Positions 50,581-60,015 of a stretch of 64,000 nucleotides of DNA are shown in pieces. Below the pieces are notes generated by a model. It did no database searches and was not told the DNA's origin. It saw only the letters and a program-made list of their open reading frames with translations. The position numbers were made by a program, and so were the translations under genes. Source of the stretch: Halorubellus sp034808145 (GTDB lineage Archaea > Halobacteriota > Halobacteria > Halobacteriales > Natrialbaceae); assembly GCF_034808145.1 (NCBI RefSeq), contig NZ_JAXHGM010000001.1:434001-498000 (forward strand). The letters are read 5' to 3'. Position 1 is the stretch's first letter. Every line of letters starts with the position of its first letter.

Positions 50581-51456
50581 TCAGCGACGCGCGACGTCGA
50601 CCACCTGGAGGTCCGCGTCCATCGCGACGTGGAGCGTCTCGCCGTCCAGTGGGACGTCGACCGCGACCCGGAGCGGGTCCTCGCGCTCGACCGTCGTGTG
50701 GTGGTCGGAGACGCACCACGGCAGCTGCCAGTACGGCGTCCCGTTCAGGTCGACGCCGTGCTCGCGGTGGAACGTCACCACGTCCGACTGGTCGAGGAGC
50801 ACCAGGCCGACCGCCGAACACAGCGAGTGCCCGCACTGGGCGCACTCGTGCTCCACGCGGAGGTCCGCACCCAGACAGCAGTCGCCGCCGCGCTCCACCT
50901 CGCTCTCCATCTTCCCGTTGCACTCCGGACACACGCCGTCCGCGGCGAGGCAGTGCAGGTGGCGGACGCGCTGGTCGAACGCCGCCATCACCTCCTCGCG
51001 CGACCGGTCCGTGAGCCCACCTGGCGGGAACGGGTACTCGCCGTGCGCGTGCCCGCACTCCGGACACGACACCGCGATGGTCTCGTCCGCGTACGCGGCG
51101 ACGAGCGTCGACCCACACGCCACGCACTCGCCGTCGATCTCGAACGCCTCCCACTCCGGGTCGTGCGTGAACTCGCCCGCGAGGACCGCCCGAACGACCG
51201 CCTTCCCCGCGTACTTCAGCTCGTATCCCTCGTCGCCGCCCGCGACGAACTGCCCGACGAGCTCCTGGAGGTGGTAGTTGAACTGTGCGCTGTCCCTGAC
51301 CCCGACCGCCTCCCGCAACCGCGAGAACCGGACGACCTCGGCGTCGGCCTGCCAGAGCGCCTCGAGGATGGCGAGGCGCGTCTCGTTCCCGACGACGGAG
51401 AACGCCTCCGCGGGCTCGACGCAGTCCTCGCACTCCGTGATACTGGCGCGACTCAT
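50581..51456 (-). CDS. ArsR-like HTH protein with zinc ribbons
   Basis: This 291-residue protein has an N-terminal winged helix (residues about 20-80: NETRLAILEALWQADAE, then FNYHLQELVGQF) typical of ArsR-like haloarchaeal regulators. Several cysteine pairs follow: GECVACGST, SCPECGHAHG, VCPECNGKM and HECAQCGHSLC. A C-terminal domain of strands ends DLQVVDVARR. It is probably a DNA-binding regulator whose signal input is the zinc-ribbon part. I chose the ATG at 51456. It is divergent from the SLC13 permease. Confidence 0.85.
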   Translation of the reverse strand: MSRASITECEDCVEPAEAFSVVGNETRLAILEALWQADAEVVRFSRLREAVGVRDSAQFNYHLQELVGQFVAGGDEGYELKYAGKAVVRAVLAGEFTHDPEWEAFEIDGECVACGSTLVAAYADETIAVSCPECGHAHGEYPFPPGGLTDRSREEVMAAFDQRVRHLHCLAADGVCPECNGKMESEVERGGDCCLGADLRVEHECAQCGHSLCSAVGLVLLDQSDVVTFHREHGVDLNGTPYWQLPWCVSDHHTTVEREDPLRVAVDVPLDGETLHVAMDADLQVVDVARR

Positions 51457-51582
51457 GTCACCGAATCCGACCGCAGCCACCCTAAACGTTCCCGAAAACC
51501 AGTTTTTGTATTTATATTGTCACCTGAGGCCGGGGTCGACGGGACGTCGATAGTTAAGACCCACCCCCGAGAAAGCACGACG

Positions 51583-53424
51583 ATGGCCGCACTCAGCACG
51601 GGCGCGCTCGTCGTGTTCCTCGTCGTCGCGCTCGCGCTCCTCGCGTTCGTCACCGAGGTCGTCCCGCCCGACGTCACCGCGCTCGGCGTCCTCGTCTCCC
51701 TCCCGCTCCTTGAACCCTGGACCGGCGTCACGCCCGAACAGGCCGTCGCCGGGTTCGCGAGCCCCGCCACCCTCACCATCCTCGCGATGTACGTCCTCAG
51801 CGAAGCCGTCCAACGCACCGGACTCGTCGACTACCTCGGCGTCCTCATGGCGCGCTGGACGCGCGGCGACGAACGCAGGACGCTCCTCGCCACCGTCGCC
51901 GCCACCACGCCACTCGCCGGCGTCGTGAACAACACGCCCGTCGTCGCCGTCTTCATCCCGATGATAACCGACCTCGCCGAGGACGCCCACCTCTCCCCGA
52001 GCAAGCTCCTCCTCCCCCTCAGCTACGCGAGCATGCTCGGCGGCACGCTCACGCTCGTCGGCACCGCCGGGAACGTCCTCGCGAGCGACATCGCGGTCGA
52101 CCTCACCGCCGCCGGCGTCATGGACCACGGCCCAATCGGGATGTTCGAACTCACGCCCGTCGGCCTCCTCGTCTGCGCCGTCGGCGGCGCGTACCTCCTC
52201 ACCGTCGGCCGTCGCCTCGTCCCCGAACGCATCGAACCGACCGAGGACCTCGTCGACGTCTACGAGCTCGAACGCTACCTCGGCGTCGCCGTCGTCCGCG
52301 AGGACTCCCCGCTCGTCGGCATGCAGGTCGACGAACGGTTCGGTGACCTCGAACAGCACGTCGACGTCCTCCAGTTCGAGCGCGACGGCGAGGTCGTCGT
52401 CGCCGCCGAGACCGACCGCGCGCTCGCGGCCGGCGACGTCCTCACCCTCCAGGGGAGCCGCCAGGAACGCAACCGGTTCACGACCGAGTACGACCTCCGC
52501 GAACTCCCGCGCGAGGTCGTCGAAGCCGAGGACCTCGCCGCTCCCTGGACGGCGAGCACGCTCTACGAGGCCGTCGTCCCCAGCGACTCCACGTTCGTCG
52601 GACGCAGCCCGCTCGACATCGGGTTCCGGACCCGCTTCGACACCACCGTCATCGCCATCCGGCGCGGGAACGACGTCCGCCACGAGGCGCTTCGAGGCAC
52701 CGAACTCACCGCCGGCGACACCCTCCTCATGCACGCGAGCGACGGTGCCGCCGACCACCTCCAGGACCGCGGGAGCCTCCTCGTCACCAGGGGCCTGTTC
52801 GCCGACGCGTTCGCTCGCGACCTCCCCGACCTCCACCCGAAGACGCCGCTCGCACTCCTCGCACTCGGCGGCGCCGTCCTCGCCGCCGCACTCACCGCCC
52901 TCCCCATCTACCTCACCGCGCTCGCCGGCTGCCTGCTCGCGTTCGCCACGCGAACCATCGACCCCGCAACCGGCTACGACGCCGTCTCCTGGAACGTCGT
53001 CTTCCTCCTCGCGGGCGTCCTCCCGCTCGCCACCGCACTCGAAGCGACCGGCGGCGCCGCCTGGATCGCCGAGACCGTCGGCGCCACCATCGGCGGCCTC
53101 CCGGCTGTCGCCGTCGTCGCCGCCTTCTACCTCCTCACCGGCGTGCTCGCGAACGTCGTCACGCCCGTCGCCAGCATCGTCCTCCTCGGCCCCATCGCCG
53201 CCCGGACCGCCGTCGACCTCGGCCACGACCCCTTCGCCGCCCTGCTCGCCGTCACGTTCGCCGGCTCCACCGCGTTCATGACGCCCATCGGCTACCAGAC
53301 GAACCTCATGGTGTACGGCCCCGGCGGGTACAAGTTCACCGACTACGCTCGCGTCGGCGCCCCCCTCCAGGCGCTGCTCGCCGTCGTCACCACCTTCGGC
53401 ATCGCCGCGTGGTTCGGCGTGTAG
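51583..53424 (+). CDS. SLC13-family permease with two TrkA-C domains
   Basis: This 613-residue transporter has about eleven helices in two blocks separated by a soluble region (residues about 200-390) that holds two TrkA-C (RCK_C) modules. The family signature VVNNTPVVAVFIPMI near residue 112 and LANVVTPVASIVLLGPIAA near the end match the SLC13/DASS ion-coupled transporters, which usually carry dicarboxylates, sulfate or other anions. A TTAAGA box at 51554-51559 precedes the ATG by 24-29 bases. It is divergent from the HTH gene, which may control it. Confidence 0.88.
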   Translation: MAALSTGALVVFLVVALALLAFVTEVVPPDVTALGVLVSLPLLEPWTGVTPEQAVAGFASPATLTILAMYVLSEAVQRTGLVDYLGVLMARWTRGDERRTLLATVAATTPLAGVVNNTPVVAVFIPMITDLAEDAHLSPSKLLLPLSYASMLGGTLTLVGTAGNVLASDIAVDLTAAGVMDHGPIGMFELTPVGLLVCAVGGAYLLTVGRRLVPERIEPTEDLVDVYELERYLGVAVVREDSPLVGMQVDERFGDLEQHVDVLQFERDGEVVVAAETDRALAAGDVLTLQGSRQERNRFTTEYDLRELPREVVEAEDLAAPWTASTLYEAVVPSDSTFVGRSPLDIGFRTRFDTTVIAIRRGNDVRHEALRGTELTAGDTLLMHASDGAADHLQDRGSLLVTRGLFADAFARDLPDLHPKTPLALLALGGAVLAAALTALPIYLTALAGCLLAFATRTIDPATGYDAVSWNVVFLLAGVLPLATALEATGGAAWIAETVGATIGGLPAVAVVAAFYLLTGVLANVVTPVASIVLLGPIAARTAVDLGHDPFAALLAVTFAGSTAFMTPIGYQTNLMVYGPGGYKFTDYARVGAPLQALLAVVTTFGIAAWFGV

Positions 53425-53474
53425 TCGATTCCCGCCGCGCAGTCCGGCGTTTGACCGATCCGGCGTCTGACGAC
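53412..53474. repeat. Repeated Gly-Val-stop motif after the SLC13 gene
   Basis: The gene ends ttcggcgtgtag, and close copies (tccggcgtttga, tccggcgtctga) follow at about 53443 and 53459. The second TGA (53452-53454) is in the same frame as the real stop, 30 bases on. Confidence 0.55.
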
Positions 53475-53583
53475 CGCGCGTCCTCGCGTCCGCTCGACGA
53501 CCCAGACGCCCCGCGCGCGAAAGCAGGAACGGTGGGTTTATCAAGCGCACAAGGGTATTCGTATCCAAGATTCCTCTTTGAAG

Positions 53584-54819
53584 ATGTCAGGAACACACCG
53601 ACAACCGGAGGTGAACATCGGACTCGTTGGCCACGTCGACCACGGCAAGACGACGCTCGTGCAGGCGCTCAGTGGCGAGTGGACCGACCAGCACTCCGAG
53701 GAGATGAAGCGCGGCATCTCCATCCGACTCGGGTACGCGGACGCGACGTTCCGCGAGTGCCCGGAGTGCGACGACACCGAAGCGTTCACCGTCGAGGAGA
53801 CCTGCCCCGAGCACGACGTCGAGACCGACGTCCTGCGCACCGTCTCGTTCGTCGACGCGCCCGGTCACGAGACGCTGATGGCGACGATGCTCTCCGGCGC
53901 CGCGATCATGGACGGCGCCGTCCTCGTCGTCTCCGCGACCGAGGACGTCCCGCAGGCACAGACCGAAGAACACCTGATGGCGCTCGACATCATCGGGATC
54001 GAGAACATCGTCATCGCGCAGAACAAGGTCGACCTCGTCGACGCCGACCGAGCGCGCGACAACTACGAGCAGATCCAGGAGTTCGTCGAGGGCACCGTCG
54101 CCGAAGGCGCGCCCGTCGTCCCGATCAGCGCCCAGCAGGACGTCAACACGGACGTCCTCATCGAGACGATCGAGCGCGAGATTCCGACGCCGGAACGCGA
54201 CCCCGACGCGGACCCGCTCCTGCACTGCGCGCGGAGCTTCGACATCAACCGCCCCGGCACCACGTGGGAGGACCTCCTCGGCGGCGTCGTCGGCGGCAGT
54301 CTCGTCCGCGGGCGCTTCGAGCCCGACGACGACATCGAGATCAAGCCCGGTCGCGAGGTCGAGGAGGGCGGTCAGACCGAGTACCGGCCCATCGAGACGA
54401 GCATCCGTTCGCTGCAAGCGGGCGGCACGTCCGTCGACGAGGTCTCGCCCGGTGGCCTGCTCGGCGTCGGCACCGGCCTCGACCCGGCGCTCACGAAGGG
54501 TGACGCGCTCGCCGGCCAGCTCGCCGGGAAACCCGGGTCGCTCCCACCGGTCTGGGACTCGTTCACGATGTCGGTCGACCTGCTCGACCGCGTCGTCGGC
54601 GACGACATGACCGAGGTCGAACCCATCAACACCGGCGAACCGCTCATGCTCACCGTCGGCACCGCCACCACCGTCGGCGCCGTCACGTCGGCGCGCGACG
54701 GCGAGTGCGAGGTGAACCTCAAACGCCCCGTCTGCTCGGAGACGGGCGCGAAGATCGCCATCAACCGCCGCGTCGGCGCGCGCTGGCGGCTCATCGGCGT
54801 CGGGACGCTCGACGGGTGA
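53584..54819 (+). CDS. eif2g: Translation initiation factor aIF2 subunit gamma
   Basis: This 411-residue GTPase core of aIF2 delivers initiator tRNA. G motifs are GHVDHGKTTL, the zinc-containing loop ECPECDD...TCPEHD, DAPGHE and AQNKVDLVD. The C-terminal beta-barrel domains (DPALTKGDALAGQLAG; RPVCSETGAKIAINRR) are present. The ATG at 53584 is preferred over a TTG at 53578. It heads the run aIF2g - PIN - rpo7 - spt4 - dephospho-CoA kinase. Confidence 0.96.
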   Translation: MSGTHRQPEVNIGLVGHVDHGKTTLVQALSGEWTDQHSEEMKRGISIRLGYADATFRECPECDDTEAFTVEETCPEHDVETDVLRTVSFVDAPGHETLMATMLSGAAIMDGAVLVVSATEDVPQAQTEEHLMALDIIGIENIVIAQNKVDLVDADRARDNYEQIQEFVEGTVAEGAPVVPISAQQDVNTDVLIETIEREIPTPERDPDADPLLHCARSFDINRPGTTWEDLLGGVVGGSLVRGRFEPDDDIEIKPGREVEEGGQTEYRPIETSIRSLQAGGTSVDEVSPGGLLGVGTGLDPALTKGDALAGQLAGKPGSLPPVWDSFTMSVDLLDRVVGDDMTEVEPINTGEPLMLTVGTATTVGAVTSARDGECEVNLKRPVCSETGAKIAINRRVGARWRLIGVGTLDG

Positions 54820-54826
54820 CGAACCG

Positions 54827-55207
54827 ATGCGCGTGGCGCTCGACACCAGTGCACTCATGATGCCGGTCGAACTCGACGTCCGGCTGTTCGACGAACTCGA
54901 CCGTGTGGTCGAGGACGCCCAGCCGGTCGTCCCCGAAGCGGTCGTCGAGGAACTCCGCAAGCTCGCCGACGGCGGCGGGCTGGAAGGCACTGCGGCGTCG
55001 GTCGGGTACGACCTGGCCGTCGAGCGCTGCGAGCGCGTGGACACCACCGAATCGTACGCCGACGACGCGCTCGTCGAACTCGCCACCGAAGGGCGAGTGG
55101 ACGCCGTCGTCACGAACGACCGGCCGCTTCGCGACGCCGTCTTGGACGCGAACGTTCCGGTAATAGCATTACGCGGCACGAACAAACTGGATATCACTCG
55201 ACCATAG
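54827..55207 (+). CDS. PIN-domain ribonuclease-like protein (FCF1-like)
   Basis: This 126-residue protein is one PIN domain. Acidic residues are in ALDTSALMMP (residue 6), the VVPEAVVEELRKL helix and VVTNDRPLRDAV. The position between aIF2g and Rpo7 is conserved in archaea, where this PIN protein is an rRNA-processing candidate. It follows aIF2g by 7 bases and precedes rpo7 by 2, so it is in the operon. Confidence 0.85.
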   Translation: MRVALDTSALMMPVELDVRLFDELDRVVEDAQPVVPEAVVEELRKLADGGGLEGTAASVGYDLAVERCERVDTTESYADDALVELATEGRVDAVVTNDRPLRDAVLDANVPVIALRGTNKLDITRP

Positions 55208-55209
55208 CG

Positions 55210-55779
55210 ATGTACAAGAAGGTCAGGCTCAAGGATACGGTAGAGGTCCCCCCGAAGGAGCTCGCGGACGTCAGTCCGGAGCTCGTCAAGCGATTGCTGC
55301 AGGACAAACTCGAGGGGCGAATGGACGAAGACGTCGGGAGCGTCGTCTCGGTCGTGAACGTACACGACATCGGGACGGGCGCGGTGCTGCCGAACCGCCC
55401 GGGCGTGTACTACGAGGCGGAGTTCGACGCGGTGACGTTCGACCCGCAGATGCAGGAGGTCGTCGACGGGACGGTCGTGGAGGTCGTGGAGTTCGGCGCG
55501 TTCGTCGGCATCGGGCCGGTCGACGGCCTGCTGCACGTCTCCCAGATCAGCGACGAGTACCTCGCGTACGACGGCGAGAACCAGCAGCTCGCGTCGAGCG
55601 AGTCGAACCAGACGCTTGGCGTCGACGACGCCATCCGGGCGCGCATCGTGACGAAGAGTATCGACGAGCGGAACCCGCGCGACTCCAAGATTGGCCTCAC
55701 CGCGAAGCAGCCGGGCCTGGGTAAGCACGGGTGGCTGGAGGCCGACCGTCAGGGTCGCGAAGCGGAGGCGGGTGATTAG
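55210..55779 (+). CDS. rpo7: RNA polymerase subunit Rpo7 (RpoE')
   Basis: This 189-residue protein starts MYKKVRLKDTVEVPPKELAD and has the Rpo7 tip domain (residues 1-78) and an S1 domain (about 80-175; GTVVEVVEFGAFVGIGPVDG and GLLHVSQISDEYLAYD). With Rpo4 it forms the stalk of archaeal RNA polymerase, binding nascent RNA. It is followed directly by spt4. Confidence 0.96.
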   Translation: MYKKVRLKDTVEVPPKELADVSPELVKRLLQDKLEGRMDEDVGSVVSVVNVHDIGTGAVLPNRPGVYYEAEFDAVTFDPQMQEVVDGTVVEVVEFGAFVGIGPVDGLLHVSQISDEYLAYDGENQQLASSESNQTLGVDDAIRARIVTKSIDERNPRDSKIGLTAKQPGLGKHGWLEADRQGREAEAGD

Positions 55780-55977
55780 ATGGCGAACGATCGCCTCGTC
55801 TGCCGCGAGTGTCATCGCGTCGTCGACCCGGACGCGAACCAGTGTCCGAGCTGTGGGTCGACGTCGCTGTCGGAGGACTGGGCGGGGTACGTCGTCATCG
55901 CGCACCCGGAGTCCTCGATGATTGCCGAGGAGATGGAGGTCACGGAGGAAGGCGCGTACGCGTTGAAGGTCCGGTAA
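55780..55977 (+). CDS. spt4: Transcription elongation factor Spt4 (RpoE'')
   Basis: This 65-residue zinc protein has CRECHR and CPSCGS, forming the Spt4 zinc ribbon, and the GYVVIAHPESSMIAEEM helix that contacts Spt5. It works with Spt5 to make RNA polymerase processive. The ATG follows directly on the stop of rpo7. Confidence 0.95.
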   Translation: MANDRLVCRECHRVVDPDANQCPSCGSTSLSEDWAGYVVIAHPESSMIAEEMEVTEEGAYALKVR

Positions 55978-55978
55978 C

Positions 55979-56587
55979 GTGCCGTCTTCCGACGACGGGG
56001 CCGCGCCTGAGGACGACGTGTCTGCGGCCGGTGACGGTGGGTCCGAGGCGGTCGAGGACGTGTTGTTGACGCTCCCTGAGTCGCTCCGGTCGGCGTTCAA
56101 GGAGCCGTTCGGGCCGGTGGAGACGGACGCGGACGCACTGCTGGCGGACGTCGACGGCCCCCTCGTCGCGGTGGGCGACATCGTGACGTATCACCTCCTG
56201 CAGGCTGACCGGCAGCCGGACGTGGCGGTGGTGGACGAGCACACGAAACGCGAGGTCGTCGACGACGCGGTCCGTGACGCGGTCGTGGACCCGGACGTGA
56301 CGGTCTCGAATCCGGCGGGCGCGCTCTCGGCGGCGCTCGTTCGCGCGCTCGGTGACGCGCTCGCGACCGACGACGCCACGACGGTGTTCGTCGACGGCGA
56401 GGAGGACCTCGCGGTGCTGCCGGCGGTGATGGTTGCGCCAGTCGGGGCGAGCGTCGTGTACGGGCAGCCCGACGCGGGCATGGTGCACGTCCCGGTGACC
56501 GAGGAGACGAAGGCGGAGTTCCGCGCGCTCATCGAGCGCATGGACGGCGATCTCGATGCGTTCTGGGCGGTCGTCGCGGACGCCTGA
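55979..56587 (+). CDS. GTP-dependent dephospho-CoA kinase (DUF359)
   Basis: This 202-residue protein has an acidic N-terminal extension of about 35 residues, then the DUF359 core: PLVAVGDIVTYHLLQADRQPDVAVVDEHTKRE, and the later VFVDGEEDLAVLPAVM and VVYGQPDAGMVHVPV. This archaeal enzyme phosphorylates dephospho-CoA with GTP, the last step of CoA synthesis. The GTG start is one base after the spt4 stop. It ends the operon. Confidence 0.92.
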   Translation: MPSSDDGAAPEDDVSAAGDGGSEAVEDVLLTLPESLRSAFKEPFGPVETDADALLADVDGPLVAVGDIVTYHLLQADRQPDVAVVDEHTKREVVDDAVRDAVVDPDVTVSNPAGALSAALVRALGDALATDDATTVFVDGEEDLAVLPAVMVAPVGASVVYGQPDAGMVHVPVTEETKAEFRALIERMDGDLDAFWAVVADA

Positions 56588-56711
56588 GAGCTCGTTTCTG
56601 GTCGTTCGCCGAACCGGCGAGCGGTAGCGCCGGTCCGTCGTGGTCGTGCTCGTGACTGTCGAGCGTCGCCCTCGTTCGAGACGCGGCAGGAGAAATTCGA
56701 GGCGACTGGGG

Positions 56712-59306
56712 TCAGTTCCCGAACGTGAACGTCTCGTCGTCCGAACCGTCGCTGTCGGCGGACGTCTCGTCGGGGCCGCCGTCGTCACCGGTGGCGTCGC
56801 CGGTGTCGCTGGTGGCGTGGTCGTGGTCGGTACCGTCGACGTCGCTCGCTCCGGAGTCGCCGTCTGCGTCCGCGTCCGAGCCGAAGGCGTCGAACTCGGG
56901 TTCGGTTGACTCTCCGGGACGGTCCACGTCCGCGGGACGCGGCTCGCCGTCGGCGTGTTCGTCGAACGCGCTCGCGACCGTCTCCTCGTCGAACACGACG
57001 TCGTCGTCGTCCGGTTCGGCGGCGGTATCGAACCGGTCTAGAGCAGCCGAGAGCCGTGACGCCTGCTCGCTCAGCGAACTCGCAGAGTTCGACACCTCCG
57101 TGAGCGCCGTCGTCTGCTCCTCCGCGGCCGCCGCGACGTTCTCCGCCTCCGCGGTCGTCTCCTCGCTGACCGTCGCCGCGTCGTCGACCATCGCGACGAC
57201 CTCCTCCGTGCTCGCGGCCTGCTGTTCGGTCGCCGCGGATATCTCCTGGACGCCGTCGTTCGTCTCCGCGGCGTACTCGGCGATCTCGTCGAGCGCACCG
57301 GCCGCGTCCCGCACGCTCCGGGTGTGCTCGGCGACGCGGTCCGCGGTCTGCTGGACCTCGCTCGCCGTGTGCTCGGTCTGGTCCTGGATGCTCTCTAGGC
57401 GCGACTCGATGTCCTCGGCGGCGTCCTTCGTCTCGCTCGCGAGCTCCTTGACCTCCTGGGCGACCACCGCGAACCCTTCGTCGCCGTCGTCGCTCGCCTC
57501 CGCCGTCCCGCGGCTCGCCTCGATGTTCGCGTTCAGCGCGAGCATGTTCGTCTCCTTCGCGATGTCGCCGATGAACTCGATGAGCTCGTCGATCTCGCTC
57601 ATCTCGTCCTCGAGCGCCTCGATGGCCGCGACCGCGCTCTCGGAATCGCTCTCCAACGCCGCCATCCCGTCGATCGCCGCCTCCGCGGCCGCACGCCCCT
57701 CGCGACCGGTCTCGACGGTGCGCTCGGCGAGGTCCGCGACCTCGTTCGAGGACGCCGCGATCTCCTCGGTGGTCGTCGACAGCTGCTCCATCTCGCCGCT
57801 GACGGACTGCAGGCTCTCGTTCTGGCGTTCCGCGCCGTCGCTGATCTCCTGGATGGACTCCGTGACCTGCTGGCTCGCCGACCGAACCTCCTCGCTGGAG
57901 GCGGTGACCTGCTCGCTGGCGGTCGCGACCTCGCTCGCGAACGCCTTGACCTCCGCGGTGGTCGACTCGATCTCGGCGACCATTTCGTTGAACTCGACGG
58001 CGATGGACTCCATCGCGTCGCTCTCGGACGCCGGATCCATCCGTTCGGTGAGGTCGCCGTCGGCGCACGCCTGCATGACGGTGGCGTACTCGTCGGCCTT
58101 CCGTTCCAGGTGCTCGTTCATCTCCTCCGCCTCCGCGCGCGCCTGCTCGGCGGCCTCCCGGGCCTCCTGCGCGTCCCGGATCTGCTCGCGGAGCGCGTCC
58201 CGCATCGACGCGAATCCGGCGTACAACTGTCCGATAGCGTCGATACGGACGGAGTCGAAGTCGACCTCCAGGTCGCCGTCCTCCATGCGCTGAGCATTCC
58301 CACGGAGGTCGTCGACCGACCGAGCGGTGTTCCGGCCGAGCACGAGCCCGACCAGCCCGATGAGGACGACGATCCCGCCCGTGACGAGCAGGCCGTACTG
58401 CCGGACCTGCTTGACGAACCCGAACGCGGTCGTGGTCGGCTCGTGCACGACCACCACCCAGTCCGTGCCTTCGACCGGTGAGTACCCCGCGACGTACTGC
58501 TCGCTGGGGAGCCCGTACCCCTCCTCGCCCACGAGCACGCCCGACGCCGGTCCGGTGACGACGGACGCCGAGAAGCCGGGTGACTCGCTCGTCGACCCGA
58601 CGTACCGGTCCGCTCGCTCCGCGTCGTACGTCGTGAGGTACTTGCCCGTTCCCTCCTCGGACTGGCTGTCGAAGATGATCTGCTTCTGTGGGTCGAGGAC
58701 GGCGACGGCGCCGTTCTCCGTCGCGCCCTTGAGGTCCGCGGCGACCGTGCCGGCGTCCATCGTCACGAGGACGGCGTGGTCGCCGTCCGGCGTCGCGGCG
58801 GCGTACGTCATCGCCTCGACGCTGTTGCGCTCGTACGCGCCGTAGAACCCGCCCCCGTCGGCGGTCGAGACGGTACGGAGGCGTTCGGCGTCAGTGATGT
58901 CGAGCGAGGACAGCGACCGGTTCTCGGCGCGTCGCGTCGACACGACGACCTCGCTCTCGCGGAGGTCGACGTAGTCGAGCCGGTAGATGCCGCGCCTGTC
59001 GGTCCGGTTCTCGAACAGCGACTCGATATCCGCGAGGCCGCCGCGTCGCACGGCGAGGGTGCCCGAGAGGTGGCTGGCGAGCCGCTCGTTCTGTTCGTTC
59101 CAGGTCGCGAGCTTCGCGGACTCCTGTCTGGATATCTGTTCGTACTCCGCTTTCGCGCCGTCCTCGACCTCGTTCTGGACCTGTGTGGTCGCGGCGACGC
59201 CGATGCCCGCGACGACTACGCCCAGGCAGAGCATGACGATACCGAACTTGAGGGCGTACCGTCGTCGGATCGCGTTCGGGACGACACGCCGCAGTGAACC
59301 GAGCAT
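56712..59306 (-). CDS. Methyl-accepting transducer (dCache-HAMP-MCP)
   Basis: This 864-residue transducer has TM1 (residues about 21-41), an extracellular sensor of the dCache type (YVDLRESEVVVSTRRAENRS...VEGTDWVVVVHEP), TM2 near residue 305-328, a HAMP region and a long methyl-accepting domain. The signalling tip reads EGFAVVAQEVKELASETKDAA. A ~95-residue acidic Asp/Ser tail ends the protein. It signals to CheA/CheW. The ATG at 59306 is preceded by a GTTTTAT box (59331-59337) at 25-31 bases. It lies on the opposite strand to the flanking informational genes. Confidence 0.9.
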   Translation of the reverse strand: MLGSLRRVVPNAIRRRYALKFGIVMLCLGVVVAGIGVAATTQVQNEVEDGAKAEYEQISRQESAKLATWNEQNERLASHLSGTLAVRRGGLADIESLFENRTDRRGIYRLDYVDLRESEVVVSTRRAENRSLSSLDITDAERLRTVSTADGGGFYGAYERNSVEAMTYAAATPDGDHAVLVTMDAGTVAADLKGATENGAVAVLDPQKQIIFDSQSEEGTGKYLTTYDAERADRYVGSTSESPGFSASVVTGPASGVLVGEEGYGLPSEQYVAGYSPVEGTDWVVVVHEPTTTAFGFVKQVRQYGLLVTGGIVVLIGLVGLVLGRNTARSVDDLRGNAQRMEDGDLEVDFDSVRIDAIGQLYAGFASMRDALREQIRDAQEAREAAEQARAEAEEMNEHLERKADEYATVMQACADGDLTERMDPASESDAMESIAVEFNEMVAEIESTTAEVKAFASEVATASEQVTASSEEVRSASQQVTESIQEISDGAERQNESLQSVSGEMEQLSTTTEEIAASSNEVADLAERTVETGREGRAAAEAAIDGMAALESDSESAVAAIEALEDEMSEIDELIEFIGDIAKETNMLALNANIEASRGTAEASDDGDEGFAVVAQEVKELASETKDAAEDIESRLESIQDQTEHTASEVQQTADRVAEHTRSVRDAAGALDEIAEYAAETNDGVQEISAATEQQAASTEEVVAMVDDAATVSEETTAEAENVAAAAEEQTTALTEVSNSASSLSEQASRLSAALDRFDTAAEPDDDDVVFDEETVASAFDEHADGEPRPADVDRPGESTEPEFDAFGSDADADGDSGASDVDGTDHDHATSDTGDATGDDGGPDETSADSDGSDDETFTFGN

Positions 59307-59410
59307 ACCCCCCCAATTCCCCGGAGAGTGATAAAACCAATGGCGAGGGTACTCGACCATGAATAAATAAGCTAGCTGTACAGTCCGCCGTCGGTTGGGC
59401 ACTTCGAAAT

Positions 59411-59444
59411 CCTTTTAGGCGTTTCGCGGGGTAGTTACGGTAAC
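59411..59444 (+). promoter_or_regulatory. Leader region of rps24e with 5-bp inverted repeat
   Basis: CTTTTAGG near 59411-59418 is a TATA-like box and leaves a short leader. GTTAC (59434-59438) and GTAAC (59440-59444) form a palindrome within that leader, just before the start codon at 59454. Confidence 0.4.
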
Positions 59445-59453
59445 TGAGACACC

Positions 59454-59762
59454 ATGGACGTCGACATACTCTCCGAAGAGGAGAACCCGATGTTGCACCG
59501 CACGGACGTGACGTTCGAAGTCGTCCACGACGAAGCCACGCCCTCGCGCCTCTCCGTCCGCGACAGCCTCGCGGCGAAGCTCAACAAGGACGCCGACGAG
59601 GTCGTCGTCCGCGAGCTCGACACGAAGTTCGGGATGCGCAAGACCGTCGGCTACGCGAAGGTCTACGAGACGGCCGAGGACGCCCAGGACGTCGAACAGG
59701 AACACATGCTCGACCGGAACGCCATCACTGGCGACGCCGGCGAGGAAGCGGAGGAGGCCTGA
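59454..59762 (+). CDS. rps24e: Small ribosomal subunit protein eS24
   Basis: This 102-residue protein matches archaeal S24e: ENPMLHRTDVTFEVVHDEATPSR, SLAAKLNKDADEVVVRELDTKFG and RKTVGYAKVYETAEDA. It belongs to the small subunit. The next gene begins 4 bases after its stop. Confidence 0.96.
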   Translation: MDVDILSEEENPMLHRTDVTFEVVHDEATPSRLSVRDSLAAKLNKDADEVVVRELDTKFGMRKTVGYAKVYETAEDAQDVEQEHMLDRNAITGDAGEEAEEA

Positions 59763-59766
59763 ACGG

Positions 59767-59901
59767 ATGCCCGCACACGAGTTCTACACGGACGACGGCG
59801 AGCACGACCGCGAACAGTGCCCGCGCTGCGGCGACACGTTCCTCGGCGACTACGGCGACCGACTGCACTGCGGCAAGTGCAGTTACACCGAGTGGAAGTA
59901 A
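59767..59901 (+). CDS. rps27ae: Small ribosomal subunit protein eS31 (S27ae)
   Basis: An ATG at 59767 encodes a 44-residue protein starting MPAHEFYTDDGEHDREQC with the zinc ribbon CPRCG ... CGKC near its end (CSYTEWK). This is archaeal S27ae. It is four bases after rps24e, as in many archaea, and a tandem repeat follows it. Confidence 0.95.
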   Translation: MPAHEFYTDDGEHDREQCPRCGDTFLGDYGDRLHCGKCSYTEWK

Positions 59902-59948
59902 CGCCGTCGTAACCGACCGCGACCGTTCTTTCGACGCGTTCGACCGGT

Positions 59949-60015
59949 AGCGACCGCTCTCGGCGTCGGACAGCGACCGTTCTCGTCTTGGATAGCGTCC
60001 ACCCCTCGTCTTGGA
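59949..60015. repeat. 22-23-bp tandem repeat after rps27ae, three copies
   Basis: Units starting agcgaccg at 59949 and 59972 and agcgtcca at 59994 (with a weaker match at 60016) share ctcgtctt-gga. The array lies between rps27ae and the kae1-bud32 gene, starting 48 bases past the stop. Confidence 0.65.
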
